Below are positions 9,305 through 18,583 of a stretch of 64,000 nucleotides of DNA, piece by piece. The stretch comes from an uncultured Paracoccaceae bacterium. GTDB taxonomy: Bacteria; Pseudomonadota; Alphaproteobacteria; Rhodobacterales; Rhodobacteraceae. Position 1 is the first letter of the stretch. Every line of letters begins with the position of its first letter. Where the stretch lies: contig CANKYO010000003.1 of assembly GCA_947488175.1 (NCBI GenBank), forward strand, positions 372,001 through 436,000. The letters are read 5' to 3'. The notes beneath the pieces were generated by a model. The model ran no database searches. It had not been told where the DNA came from and worked only from the letters and a program-made list of their open reading frames with translations. A program made the position numbers and the translations under genes.

Positions 9305-12300
9305 ACATCTTTCGCATCGTGTTCCGTTTCCTGCGCTGGCGTCCCTGGATGCGCATTCCCGCCATTATTCTGGGGATCATCTGTGTCATAGTCGCGATCT
9401 GGTTCGGGCTGCCGATGATTGGCGTGCCCTTCCTGGCGACGGTCTGGCTGCGAGCGACGTTGATCGGGTTGATCGTCGGCACCATCCTTTTGTTCCAGAT
9501 ACTGGGCTGGCGCAAACGGCGGGCCGCCGCACGTGAGATTGAGGATGCGCTGACACCGGCAGAGCCGGAAGGCGATGGCGCGGTTCTGGCTGAACGGATG
9601 AATGATGCCCTGGCCACGCTGAAGAAATCGGGTGGCGCGTCTTACCTCTATGATCTGCCTTGGTACGTAATCATCGGCCCGCCGGGCGCGGGCAAAACGA
9701 CCGCACTACGTAATTCGGGTATCGAATTCCCCTTGTCGAATGCAGATGACGCAGGTGTTGTGTCCGGCTTTGGCGGCACCCGTTATTGCGATTGGTGGTT
9801 TGCCGAGGATGCGATCCTGATTGATACCGCTGGCCGCTATACCACGCAGGACAGCGACAAGACGGCGGATGAAAGCAGTTGGCAGTCATTCCTGGATCTG
9901 TTGAAGAAATCCCGACCCAATCAGCCGATCAACGGCGTGATCCTCGCCTTTTCGGTCGAGGATATGATGAATGCGACGCCTGAAGAACTGGCCAAGCATT
10001 CGGAGATCGTGCGCGCCCGTCTGGGCGAGGTGCATGAAAAGCTGCGCATCGACTTTCCCGTCTATGTGCTGTTCACCAAATGCGACCTGATTTCAGGGTT
10101 CCGCGAGTACTTCAGCAGTTTCAGTCTGAACCGGCGCAAGGCCGTGTGGGGCGTGACGTTCCAGACGAAGGATCGCAAGGCGCTGACCCATGAACAGGTC
10201 CCGGCGGAGTTTGATCTGCTGGTGTCGCGCTTGTCGGACGAATTGATGGACCGGCTGACCGAAGAACCTGACGGCATCAGCCGCGTCGCAATCTTTGGTC
10301 TGCCGGGGCAGATGGCGCTCTTGCGCGACAATGTCACCGATTTCCTGCGCCGGGTGTTTGAGCCGACGCGCTACAAGACCAGTGCCATATTGCGGGGGTT
10401 CTATTTCACATCCGGCACACAAGAAGGCACGCCTATTGATCAGGTGCTGGGGGCGATGTCACGCAATGAACAGGCGCCGGGGGCCTTTGCGCCATCGTTC
10501 ATGTCGGGGCAGGGGAAAAGCTTTTTCCTGCATGACCTGCTACGCCGCGTGATTTTTGAGGAACGCGACTGGGTCGGGCATGATGCGCGCGCGGTGCGGC
10601 GCGCCAAGATCCTGCGCATTCTGGGGCTTTCAACGATTGGATTGACGACAGCCGGGCTTTTGGCTGCCTTTGGTTTCAGCTTTTGGCAGAACAAGACGCT
10701 TGTCGACAATGTCGACGCGCAGGCCGCGCGCTATGCCAATGAAGCCCAGCAGGAACTGGCCCGATCAGAGATCGAGGATTGGGATCCGCTGCCCGTCTTG
10801 CCCTATCTGGAACGGATGCGGCTGATGCCTGCAGGTTATGGCAATCAGGCCGAACCAACATTGTGGAACGGATTTGGGTTGCGTCAGATCGGGCGCATCC
10901 AGAACTCTGCCCAGAAATCCTATGGTGACGCGCTGGAACAGATGCTGCGCCCGCGTCTGGTGCTGGATGTCGAACGGCGGCTGCCCGAACTACGCGCGGC
11001 TGGTGACCCTGCCGAAATCTTCCGTGCGCTGAAAGTCTACATGCTGCTTGCCGGGCAAGGGCCACGCCCGGATGATGATGCCATCAAGTCGTGGTTCGAG
11101 GCGGTCTGGGACGAAAACTATGGCAGCATCGGCCTCGCCGGTGAACGCGGACAATTGAGCACCCATCTGGCAAACATGCTGGAGCTTGACGATACACGAG
11201 AGGTTTCCATCCCGATTGACGATGCCGCTGTGACGCTGGCACGCAGTGCCATCGTGCAGATGTCGCTTGCCGATCAGGCCTATGCCACCATTCTGGATCG
11301 GGCACGGTTTTCATCCTATACGGAATTCAGCTTGGTGGAAGAGACACGGCCGGAAACATCGGTCATCTTTTCGACCAATGACGGCAGCGATCTGGCAGAG
11401 TTGACGGTACCGGGGCTTTATACGTTCGATGGCTACTGGTTCTTCTTTCTCGATCAGCTGATCGACGTCAAAAACATCCTTGAGAATGATAAATGGGTTC
11501 TGGGTGAGCAGGCCAATGCCGTCAGCTTTGATGCGCAGCTTGCAGGCCTCGATCAGGCGCTGCAGCGCCGCTATGCCAACGATTTCGAGGCAGCCTGGAA
11601 TGCCATGCTGGGCCGTATCCAGCTCAACAACATGGCCGGCGATCCGCCGCAATACAACGCGCTTGCAACGGCGTCTTCGCCTGCATCGCCCATTCTGCGG
11701 CTGGCGAACGCCGTGAGCCGGGAAACCAAATTGACCACATTTCTGGACGAATTGGAGAGCATTGACCCCACCGCCATCGCCAGCGGCGATGTTGGGGCCG
11801 ACGTGGGTGGCCAGTTGTTCCAGCGGTTCAAGCAAACCTCTGGCGGGTTGCAGCGCATCCTGCTTGAGGCGGCCAGCAACAGTGCGAAAAACCAGCAGCA
11901 GGTCGGCGGCAGCGGTCCGCAGGGTCCTCGGCGCGAGGCGGAGCGGATCGAGGACCGGTTCGCCATGTGGCACCAACTGGTAGAGGATGGGCCCAGCGGC
12001 CGCGCCATTGATGTGATCATGACCGCACTTTCAAATGTGCGCGATAACCGCCGGGCGGCGGCGCAAACAGGAAGCAGTGTCGAGGATCAGTTGTTGCCCG
12101 GTCTGCTGAGCGATCTGACGCGATACAACTCGAGCATTCCACCGACAGTTGCCCGTTTTCTGGAAGACGCGAAGCGGGATTTCGAGAGCGAAGCGACCGA
12201 GTCGAGCATAACCGAGATGAATAACGAGCTGTCAAATACCGTCCGCTACGAATGTCAGCAGTTCATTGAGGGTTACTTTCCTTTCAATCCAAACAGTTCC

Positions 12301-12921
12301 ACCCACGTGTCGATACAGAATTTCGCCGGTTTCTTTGGCCCAAACGGGACGATGCAAAGATATTATGACAAATATCTGGATCGGCATGTGAACCGGACCA
12401 GCGACGGGTATGAGGTGCGCCCCGAAAGCCCGTTGGCCGGACGCCTGTCAGCGAATATGCTGCTGCAGTTTGAGCGAGCCAATGCAATCCAGCGCGCATT
12501 CTTTCCGGCCGGTGGGTCGCAGCCCGAGGTGATCATTGATGTCAATCCGCAAGAGATCGATCAGGGAACAAAGCAGATCAAAACACTTATTCTGGAAATC
12601 AACAATGCCAGAGTGGAGCTGCAGCAAGACGGCTCTGCGCAGTCGGTAAGATGGCCGGGCTCGGGCATCACGACACGGCTGGATTCAGACGCGGATTTTG
12701 GTGATGCCGCTTCACAGGTGAAGCTGTGGTCGGGTGGGCCTTGGACTATTATCAACTTTATCAGTGATGCTAGATCACGCCAGCCTTTAGGCAATGGTGT
12801 CCAGCTGACGCACACCTACTCCGGCAGGACCTTCATCTTTGACCTGACCTTTGCCGCCGGCTTTAACCCGTTCACTATGACCGATCTGACCCGTTTCACC
12901 TGCCCGCAGACCGTGGATTGA
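9301..12921 (+). CDS. tssM: T6SS membrane protein TssM (IcmF family)
   Basis: 1206 residues, typical of IcmF/TssM. Two hydrophobic segments lie within residues 15-65 and a third at about 440-463. The cytoplasmic part between them holds a P-loop NTPase with Walker A GPPGAGKTT (about 126) and a Walker B-like ILIDTAG (about 172). The long C-terminal part is periplasmic and forms the trans-envelope channel with TssL. The start is TTG, overlapping the tssL stop as TTGA, which suggests coupled translation. No TssJ lipoprotein partner is seen in the window; some T6SSs, including that of Agrobacterium tumefaciens, also lack a recognisable TssJ. Confidence 0.95.
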   Translation: MNIFRIVFRFLRWRPWMRIPAIILGIICVIVAIWFGLPMIGVPFLATVWLRATLIGLIVGTILLFQILGWRKRRAAAREIEDALTPAEPEGDGAVLAERMNDALATLKKSGGASYLYDLPWYVIIGPPGAGKTTALRNSGIEFPLSNADDAGVVSGFGGTRYCDWWFAEDAILIDTAGRYTTQDSDKTADESSWQSFLDLLKKSRPNQPINGVILAFSVEDMMNATPEELAKHSEIVRARLGEVHEKLRIDFPVYVLFTKCDLISGFREYFSSFSLNRRKAVWGVTFQTKDRKALTHEQVPAEFDLLVSRLSDELMDRLTEEPDGISRVAIFGLPGQMALLRDNVTDFLRRVFEPTRYKTSAILRGFYFTSGTQEGTPIDQVLGAMSRNEQAPGAFAPSFMSGQGKSFFLHDLLRRVIFEERDWVGHDARAVRRAKILRILGLSTIGLTTAGLLAAFGFSFWQNKTLVDNVDAQAARYANEAQQELARSEIEDWDPLPVLPYLERMRLMPAGYGNQAEPTLWNGFGLRQIGRIQNSAQKSYGDALEQMLRPRLVLDVERRLPELRAAGDPAEIFRALKVYMLLAGQGPRPDDDAIKSWFEAVWDENYGSIGLAGERGQLSTHLANMLELDDTREVSIPIDDAAVTLARSAIVQMSLADQAYATILDRARFSSYTEFSLVEETRPETSVIFSTNDGSDLAELTVPGLYTFDGYWFFFLDQLIDVKNILENDKWVLGEQANAVSFDAQLAGLDQALQRRYANDFEAAWNAMLGRIQLNNMAGDPPQYNALATASSPASPILRLANAVSRETKLTTFLDELESIDPTAIASGDVGADVGGQLFQRFKQTSGGLQRILLEAASNSAKNQQQVGGSGPQGPRREAERIEDRFAMWHQLVEDGPSGRAIDVIMTALSNVRDNRRAAAQTGSSVEDQLLPGLLSDLTRYNSSIPPTVARFLEDAKRDFESEATESSITEMNNELSNTVRYECQQFIEGYFPFNPNSSTHVSIQNFAGFFGPNGTMQRYYDKYLDRHVNRTSDGYEVRPESPLAGRLSANMLLQFERANAIQRAFFPAGGSQPEVIIDVNPQEIDQGTKQIKTLILEINNARVELQQDGSAQSVRWPGSGITTRLDSDADFGDAASQVKLWSGGPWTIINFISDARSRQPLGNGVQLTHTYSGRTFIFDLTFAAGFNPFTMTDLTRFTCPQTVD

Positions 12922-13641
12922 TTGGTGAGCCAGGCTGCCCCTCATATGCAGGATGCACCGGCTGTTTTAGCCGGGTTCTACGGCAAGCATCCGGCGTTTG
13001 GTGACTTTGTGACAGCAGGGCTGTCGCAGCCGCTGGCCGATTACCTGGAGTACTGGCTGAACGCCATGCTGCCTGACCTGCGCGACGGTGTGGCTGATGC
13101 GTGGGAGGCCCATTATGACGCCGCCCCGCAAATGCGCATCTGGATTGGTCCTGGACTGACGCCAGACGGGCGCGGATTTTGTGGAACAATGACCGCCACC
13201 CGTGACAAGGTCGGACGCCGGTTCCCCCTGCTGGCGGGGGTCGAGGGAGCAGCGATTGCTGCCCCCTCCATCGATCCTGATCAGGCCTATTATGATCGCA
13301 TCGACAACTTCCTCGCCACCTATGAGCGCGGTGGTGAAGATGCCCGTGGCATGGCGGCCGTGTTTGCGGCCGAAATGCTGCCGAACGTAGACAGTGCGGA
13401 ACCATTGCCAGCCACGGATTTTTGGGCCGCCAGACAGGATGGTGATGTCACCCGGCTGTGGTCCGATGTGGCCGAGGCAGATCGCGCGCGGGCCTGCGCG
13501 ATGCGCACCTATCTTTGGCGCGCCTCGTCCGAGGCGGCAGCACTTTATGTGACGGATGGGTTGCCCGGTGCGGCAGTCTTTGCCTGGATGATGGGTGCGG
13601 AATATACGCCACCCGTTCGTCCGAAAGGGGGGCAGCCATGA
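12922..13641 (+). CDS. tagF: T6SS-associated protein TagF
   Basis: 239 residues. TagF is a cytoplasmic post-translational repressor of T6SS, working with or in parallel to the PpkA/PppA threonine-phosphorylation pathway. The family motif near the N-terminus is visible as GFYGKHPAFGDFV. The gene follows the tssM stop with no gap; the likely start is TTG at 12922 or GTG at 12925, and an ATG at 12946 is also possible. Its stop overlaps the pppA start (ATGA). Confidence 0.88.
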   Translation: MVSQAAPHMQDAPAVLAGFYGKHPAFGDFVTAGLSQPLADYLEYWLNAMLPDLRDGVADAWEAHYDAAPQMRIWIGPGLTPDGRGFCGTMTATRDKVGRRFPLLAGVEGAAIAAPSIDPDQAYYDRIDNFLATYERGGEDARGMAAVFAAEMLPNVDSAEPLPATDFWAARQDGDVTRLWSDVAEADRARACAMRTYLWRASSEAAALYVTDGLPGAAVFAWMMGAEYTPPVRPKGGQP

Positions 13642-14405
13642 CCGTCCAGACCGATTACTTTGTCATCGAAACCGGTGCGGCGACCGATACAGGTCGCGTG
13701 CGCGACCACAACGAAGACAGCTATCTGACCAAGCCCGAATTCGGTGTCTGGGTGGTCGCCGATGGTATGGGCGGCCATGATGCCGGCGATTTCGCGAGCC
13801 AAACTATCGTGGCCGAGCTGTCATCGGTCGGGTATGGCAGTTCAACTGAGGATCTGCAGGCCAGGTTCATGGAGCGGTTGCGCCGCGCCCATGGCCGGAT
13901 TTTGGATCATGCCAATGCGCTGGGCGGTGTGACTGTCGGGGCCACGCTTGTCGGTTTGCTGACCTATGACAATGAATATGTCTGTGTCTGGTCGGGTGAC
14001 AGCCGCATCTATCTGATGCGCGATGGTGCTCTGACCCAGCAGACAAAGGATCATACAGAAGTGCGCGAATTGCTGGAGGCCGGGCTGATCTCTGCCGAGG
14101 AAGCTGAACACTGGCCGCGCAAGAACGTGATCACCCGCGCTATCGGGGTCAGTGAGGAACCGAATTGCGACGCTACTTTTGGCGATTTGCAGGATGGCGA
14201 TATGTTCCTGCTGTGCTCTGACGGGCTGACGGAACATAATAGCGACGACGATTTGGCGCGGGCTTTGGCCTCAGGTATGGCTTCGCAGGCGATTTGCAAC
14301 GGGTTGATCACGCAGACATTGGATCGGGGTGCCAAGGACAATGTCACCGCCGTGGTCCTGCGTTTCAGCGCGGCAGAGCTTGTCGCCCCGGCGGTTGATT
14401 ACTAG
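13638..14405 (+). CDS. pppA: PP2C-family protein phosphatase PppA of T6SS
   Basis: 255 residues. Predicted metal-dependent Ser/Thr phosphatase that reverses PpkA phosphorylation. The PP2C motifs are all present: RDHNEDSY near the N-terminus, VVADGMGGHDAGD, SGDSRIYL, LLCSDGLT and a C-terminal DNVTAVV. The start is taken at the ATG overlapping the tagF stop because the upstream in-frame extension reads inside tagF and has no PP2C features. Eight bases separate it from ppkA. Confidence 0.93.
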   Translation: MTVQTDYFVIETGAATDTGRVRDHNEDSYLTKPEFGVWVVADGMGGHDAGDFASQTIVAELSSVGYGSSTEDLQARFMERLRRAHGRILDHANALGGVTVGATLVGLLTYDNEYVCVWSGDSRIYLMRDGALTQQTKDHTEVRELLEAGLISAEEAEHWPRKNVITRAIGVSEEPNCDATFGDLQDGDMFLLCSDGLTEHNSDDDLARALASGMASQAICNGLITQTLDRGAKDNVTAVVLRFSAAELVAPAVDY

Positions 14406-14413
14406 GGGGTGGC

Positions 14414-16477
14414 ATGGCAGACGAACCGACCAATCCCCCAAATGACGACGACCGGACACAGATCGCGCAACCGCGGCCCGTAGCGGATGACAAGACCGAA
14501 ATTGCGCCCGTTGATGATCGGACGGAAATAGCGACCGGTCCCCCGGCCCTGCCCGACCCGACAGCACCACCAGCAGCTTCGGTCCCGCCCGCGGCCCCGA
14601 TGCCGAAACCATCGACTCCGGTACCCGAGGCGCAGCAGGTTCCGGTGCCCATCGGGACGCTGATCAACAACAATTATGAGATCAAGCAACTGATCAACGC
14701 CGGTGGCATGGGCGAGGTGTTTCGGGGCGAGAACGTGTTCACCGGCGATGCCGTGGCGATCAAGATTGTCCTGCAATCACTCGCCCATGACGAAAAGGTC
14801 GCGGCCCTGTTCATGCGCGAGGCCAAGGTGCTGTGCCAGTTATCGGATCAGGCGATCGTGCGTTACTACAACTTTGTCCGCGATGCCGATCTGGACCGGT
14901 TCTGCCTGATCATGGAGTTCATTGAAGGCATCGCGCTGTCCGATCATATCCGCGATGTTGCCCCCCTGACGCTGCAACAGGCGGTGGGGCTGATGCGCCG
15001 CGTGGCCGCAGGCCTTGACCGGGCGCACCAGATGGAGGTGATCCATCGCGATCTGTCCCCTGACAATGTCATGCTGCGCGACGGATCAGTTGAAGACGCC
15101 GTACTGATCGATTTTGGCATCGCGAAGTCGGCCGAAATGGCGGAAAGCACGCTGCACGGCCAGCTTGCGGGCAAATTCAAATACATCTCGCCCGAACAAC
15201 TCGGCCATTTCGGGGGCGAGATTGGCCCGCGCACGGACATATATGGCCTTGGCCTGATGATGGCTGCGGCGCTGCGGGGCAAGGCGCTGGAGATGGGCAA
15301 TTCCATTGTCGAGGCGGTGAATGCCCGGCGTGAAATTCCGGATCTCAGCGATATCGACCCCGCCTTGCGACCGCTTCTGGCCCATATGCTGGAGCCTGAC
15401 CCGGCGCACCGGCCCGCGCGGATGTCGGATGTGATTGCGCTGCTGGATAATCCCGCAGCGATCCCGGCGAAATACGGCAAGGCCCAGCCGGTCGCGACCA
15501 GTGATGCGTCTCCCGCTCCGGCACCTGTTGCCGTGCCAGGTCTGCGGCAGCCGCCCGGACGATCACAGACAACCGGCGGCTTTGGCGCGACGACGGGCGG
15601 TTTCGGCGGGATCGCGGCCGATACGGAGTCATCCAGCCCCTTTGGGCACAACTCAGGCCTTGAAGTCACACCGCAGACGGAACCGGAACCTGAAAACAAT
15701 AGCGCCATTCTGCGCTGGCTTCTGGTCTTGTTGGTCTTTGCCGGGATTGGCGGATTTCTTGCCTGGCAGCAGGGGTTGTTTGGATCACCGGATGATATTG
15801 TGACGATACCCGAACCGGACGGTATTGATCCTGTAACGGCTGGTCTGGGTCCTGACACGCGCGAAGGGTTTCTGGCCGCCTGGTCAGACGATCCTTGCGT
15901 CTTTGCAACCCGGCTGACCGCCGGATCCAACAGCGGAACAATTGCCGCGTTCTCATCAACCGCCGGGGCGTTTGAAGGTCTGGCAGATGCCTATGATCGG
16001 ATTTTCGGGGCGCGGCCCACAATTTCAGAGCATCTGGTCAGTCAGGCCCAATGCCCCGCGCTTGAGCTTGCAAATGCGATGCGCACGGTAGACACCGCCC
16101 CTCCTGCGCTGGTGCTGGATTCCGGCGTGATGCGTAGCGGCGGGTCAATTGTGGGCAAGGTCAGCAACCGTAGCGGACGGCCGGTCTGGTTGGCCTGGGT
16201 GTCAACCGAGGGTGGCGTCCACAATCTGACGGACCGGCTGGAGGAACAGGCCGATGGCAGTGCCACTTTCAGCTTTGGCCTGAATGCAGAGGAAGGCGAT
16301 GTGGAAACCCCGCAGCTGGTGATCGCGCTGGTATCAGACAGCCCACTGATCGCGGCCGCAGCTGCAGGGCCAGCAATGAGTGCTGCGGCCCTTCTGCCAT
16401 TGATCGAAACCGAATTGAAAGGGCGCGGCGATACCAACGCCGGTATTGCGCTTGCTGGTTTTGACTTGAGACCCTAG
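14414..16477 (+). CDS. ppkA: T6SS serine/threonine kinase PpkA with periplasmic C-terminal domain
   Basis: 687 residues. Residues 1-75 are disordered and contain three motifs, DRTQIA, DKTEIA and DRTEIA (Thr15, Thr28, Thr37). The kinase domain (about 85-350) has the glycine loop GGMGEVF (97), HRDLSPDN (211-218) and DFG (233-235). A Gly/Thr-rich linker leads to one membrane segment (about 433-452) and a periplasmic domain (about 485-687). In characterised systems PpkA phosphorylates Fha or TssL to switch T6SS on. The C-terminal domain resembles that of the convergent TonB-like protein, with which it overlaps by 4 bases at the 3' end. Both may sense or bind the same envelope ligand. Confidence 0.93.
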   Translation: MADEPTNPPNDDDRTQIAQPRPVADDKTEIAPVDDRTEIATGPPALPDPTAPPAASVPPAAPMPKPSTPVPEAQQVPVPIGTLINNNYEIKQLINAGGMGEVFRGENVFTGDAVAIKIVLQSLAHDEKVAALFMREAKVLCQLSDQAIVRYYNFVRDADLDRFCLIMEFIEGIALSDHIRDVAPLTLQQAVGLMRRVAAGLDRAHQMEVIHRDLSPDNVMLRDGSVEDAVLIDFGIAKSAEMAESTLHGQLAGKFKYISPEQLGHFGGEIGPRTDIYGLGLMMAAALRGKALEMGNSIVEAVNARREIPDLSDIDPALRPLLAHMLEPDPAHRPARMSDVIALLDNPAAIPAKYGKAQPVATSDASPAPAPVAVPGLRQPPGRSQTTGGFGATTGGFGGIAADTESSSPFGHNSGLEVTPQTEPEPENNSAILRWLLVLLVFAGIGGFLAWQQGLFGSPDDIVTIPEPDGIDPVTAGLGPDTREGFLAAWSDDPCVFATRLTAGSNSGTIAAFSSTAGAFEGLADAYDRIFGARPTISEHLVSQAQCPALELANAMRTVDTAPPALVLDSGVMRSGGSIVGKVSNRSGRPVWLAWVSTEGGVHNLTDRLEEQADGSATFSFGLNAEEGDVETPQLVIALVSDSPLIAAAAAGPAMSAAALLPLIETELKGRGDTNAGIALAGFDLRP

Positions 16478-17709
16478 CGCACGTCGAAGGACAGCAGGAC
16501 CATCGGGGTGTCCGGCCCCAGTTCTTCGCGCAGAGCTGCGAAATAGATATCGGCACTTTGTCCGTTTTGTTCGTTCAACGTTGTCGGGCGTGTGTTTGTG
16601 GCCAGCGCAACCAGCGTCTGGCTGGTGTCACGTGGATTTCCATCACGGGTGAGGATCACGTCAAATCGCGCTTCTCCACTCGTAAAAGTCAGCTCATCGC
16701 CAAGGTCTTGCACGACGCCATTGTCATCTACCAGCAGCAGCGAAACATAACGCCCCGCCGCATTTCCGATCGTGCCGGACAATTCCGTGCCGCTTTCGAT
16801 TGAAGTCTCATCAAGACTGATCGACAGTCTGAATGTGGGGTAGTTCCGGTTTTCCCGTGCGAAATTGAGCGCCGCGCATTGGCGATTGTCGATCAATACC
16901 CGCCGCTGCGTCGGTTGTGGGGTCAGATCGGCGAGCACCGCATCGGCCAAGGCCCGCATGCTATTTTCATTCGATCCCATCAGCACCAGTTCCGGGATGT
17001 CATTGCTGCCTTGCTGCGGAATAGCCAGCAAGCATGTATCGGCAAGCCGCGCCCGGATGCGCGTGATCAATTCGTTGACAACGCCGCTGGCCGTGTCGCC
17101 CTGCGGTGTTGGTGCCTGTTGCGTTGCAGGTGTGGGGACGGTCGAAATCGTCTGGCGTGGCTGCAGCGTGTTTGTGTTGCCTGTATCAGGGCGCGTCGCA
17201 GGGACAGCCGCAATCACCGTGCCGGATTGGGGCGTCAGTACGGTGGTTGCCCGGGGGGCGATTGGGACCGCTGATCCGTCTTCGGGCCGCAGCTGGTTTT
17301 CAGGCTGCAAGGCCGTCATCGTCTGCGTGTCTACCGGTGCCAGTGTTTCGGGTACCATATTGGCGATATCCGCCGGGTCCGGGTCCGGGTCAGGCTCTGT
17401 CGGCTGTTCAACGGGTTCGTCGGGCGCCGGATCGGATTCGTCGGGCGGTGTTTCGGGCACATCCGGCTCGGTCGGCGTTTCGCTGAGCGGGTCGTTTGTC
17501 AGCGGTTGTTCGGGCGCTGGTGCCAGTTCACCTTCAAGGATGATGCTGGTGATGATAATCTCTGGCTCGGGCTCTTCACGAGGATCGAACACGCTGAACC
17601 CGTCCAGCAGATCAAACACGAGGATTGCTGCCCCCAGATGCACGACCGCTGATGCGCCAAATGCTTCGGCCCAGTGTAATGTCCGCCTTGTCTTGTTTGC
17701 AAAGATCAT
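16474..17709 (-). CDS. TonB-like single-span protein with kinase-shared C-terminal domain
   Basis: 411 residues. A short cytoplasmic N-terminus and one membrane anchor (about 15-37) are followed by a long Pro/Glu/Asp-rich spacer (42-125), a Thr/Pro/Gln-rich part (to about 205) and a globular C-terminal domain (about 205-411). Topology and the adjacent ExbB/ExbD genes match a TonB- or TolA-like energy transducer, but I see no canonical TonB C-terminal motif. Instead the domain resembles the periplasmic part of PpkA: a Cys, an LADA helix, a QCxAL motif, then SGxxLxGxIxNxxGRxVxL. Its start overlaps the stop of the upstream exbD-like gene by 4 bases. Function is inferred from context. Confidence 0.7.
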   Translation of the reverse strand: MIFANKTRRTLHWAEAFGASAVVHLGAAILVFDLLDGFSVFDPREEPEPEIIITSIILEGELAPAPEQPLTNDPLSETPTEPDVPETPPDESDPAPDEPVEQPTEPDPDPDPADIANMVPETLAPVDTQTMTALQPENQLRPEDGSAVPIAPRATTVLTPQSGTVIAAVPATRPDTGNTNTLQPRQTISTVPTPATQQAPTPQGDTASGVVNELITRIRARLADTCLLAIPQQGSNDIPELVLMGSNENSMRALADAVLADLTPQPTQRRVLIDNRQCAALNFARENRNYPTFRLSISLDETSIESGTELSGTIGNAAGRYVSLLLVDDNGVVQDLGDELTFTSGEARFDVILTRDGNPRDTSQTLVALATNTRPTTLNEQNGQSADIYFAALREELGPDTPMVLLSFDVR

Positions 17710-18110
17710 GGACGAGCCGTTCTGCGCAGGGTGACCAGTTTGATCTCGACCTCTTCCAGCTCCGGCCGGTTAAGAATATCCAGTAGGCTGGTTGCCGGGG
17801 CATCGCGCCCGATCAGCACATGCAGGGTAAAGGGCGCTTCGAGTTCGGCGATCGCTGCCCCCAGAATATCCGGATTGACGTCGCTGTCATTCAGTTCCCA
17901 ATTGCCGTTGTCACGCACGATCAGGATTGGGGCGGGCAACTGATCCAGCGGCAATTCAGTCGTTTCTGAAATCTCGACCCCCTGGGTTGGGGGGTTCAGC
18001 AATTGCCCGGTCGCCAGAAAGAAAAAGATCAGCAGCAAGACGATATTCACAATGGCTAGCGACACGTCCATGCCCCGGCTTGCGTGGCGTTTGGGCAGGG
18101 CGCGGATCAT
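17706..18110 (-). CDS. ExbD/TolR-like protein lacking the membrane aspartate
   Basis: 134 residues: a short basic N-terminus, one membrane helix (about 17-37) and a small periplasmic domain, the ExbD/TolR layout. ExbD proteins carry one essential Asp in the helix (PxxDVxLxLL). Here the aligned position reads IVNIVLLL, an Asn at residue 22; the only nearby acid is Asp15, before the helix. It overlaps both neighbours by 4 bases, so it is translated in step with the second exbD-like gene and the TonB-like gene. It may pair with the other ExbD-like protein as a non-conducting partner. Confidence 0.8.
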   Translation of the reverse strand: MIRALPKRHASRGMDVSLAIVNIVLLLIFFFLATGQLLNPPTQGVEISETTELPLDQLPAPILIVRDNGNWELNDSDVNPDILGAAIAELEAPFTLHVLIGRDAPATSLLDILNRPELEEVEIKLVTLRRTARP

Positions 18111-18583
18111 GGCTGCCCCCCGGTTTCTGCGATCTGTACGGATGTCACACCGGCGCTGGTCAGTGCCTCCAGCACCGATGTCAGGTCCTGCACCTGTGCA
18201 GAGCTTTCCATGATCAGGATCACCTCTGCCTGATCGTTCTGACCCAGGGCGGCGGCCAAGGCGGGCAGCTGATCAAGGGGAAAGCGCGTGCCGTTTGCGG
18301 TGACCTCGCCTTGGCTGATTGTCCAGAACTGGGCGTTTTCGCCGGGCAGTGCCGGTTCATCTGCGGGTTCTGCAGATGGATCGCTGGCCACTGTCCCGGC
18401 CTCCGGGCCGCTACGTATTGTCAGCAAGGAATAAGGCGTCAGGCTGGATGTCAGCATGAAAAAGATCAAAAGCTGAAACATCGCATCGGCCAGCGGGGTC
18501 AGGGCAAAGCGATAACGCGATGCCGATCGCGGTTGCATCACCGGATGCTCGCGCGATGTATATGCCCTCGCGACCTCGGACAT
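18107..18583 (-). CDS. exbD: ExbD/TolR-like biopolymer transport protein
   Basis: 158 residues. N-terminal cytoplasmic tail, one membrane helix (about 30-50) and a periplasmic domain. The helix reads PLADAMFQLLIFFM, keeping the functional Asp of ExbD/TolR (Asp33) that passes protons in the ExbB-ExbD motor. The C-terminal DQAEVILIMESSAQVQDL segment is the family's usual periplasmic fold. Its start adjoins the exbB stop and its end overlaps the next exbD-like gene, all in one operon. A TolR role is less likely because no tolA/tolB/pal genes follow. Confidence 0.88.
   Translation of the reverse strand: MSEVARAYTSREHPVMQPRSASRYRFALTPLADAMFQLLIFFMLTSSLTPYSLLTIRSGPEAGTVASDPSAEPADEPALPGENAQFWTISQGEVTANGTRFPLDQLPALAAALGQNDQAEVILIMESSAQVQDLTSVLEALTSAGVTSVQIAETGGQP

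Noticed and set aside
16474..17709. Classical TonB
   Set aside because: The anchor and Pro-rich spacer fit, but the C-terminal domain matches PpkA rather than the TonB C-terminal fold.
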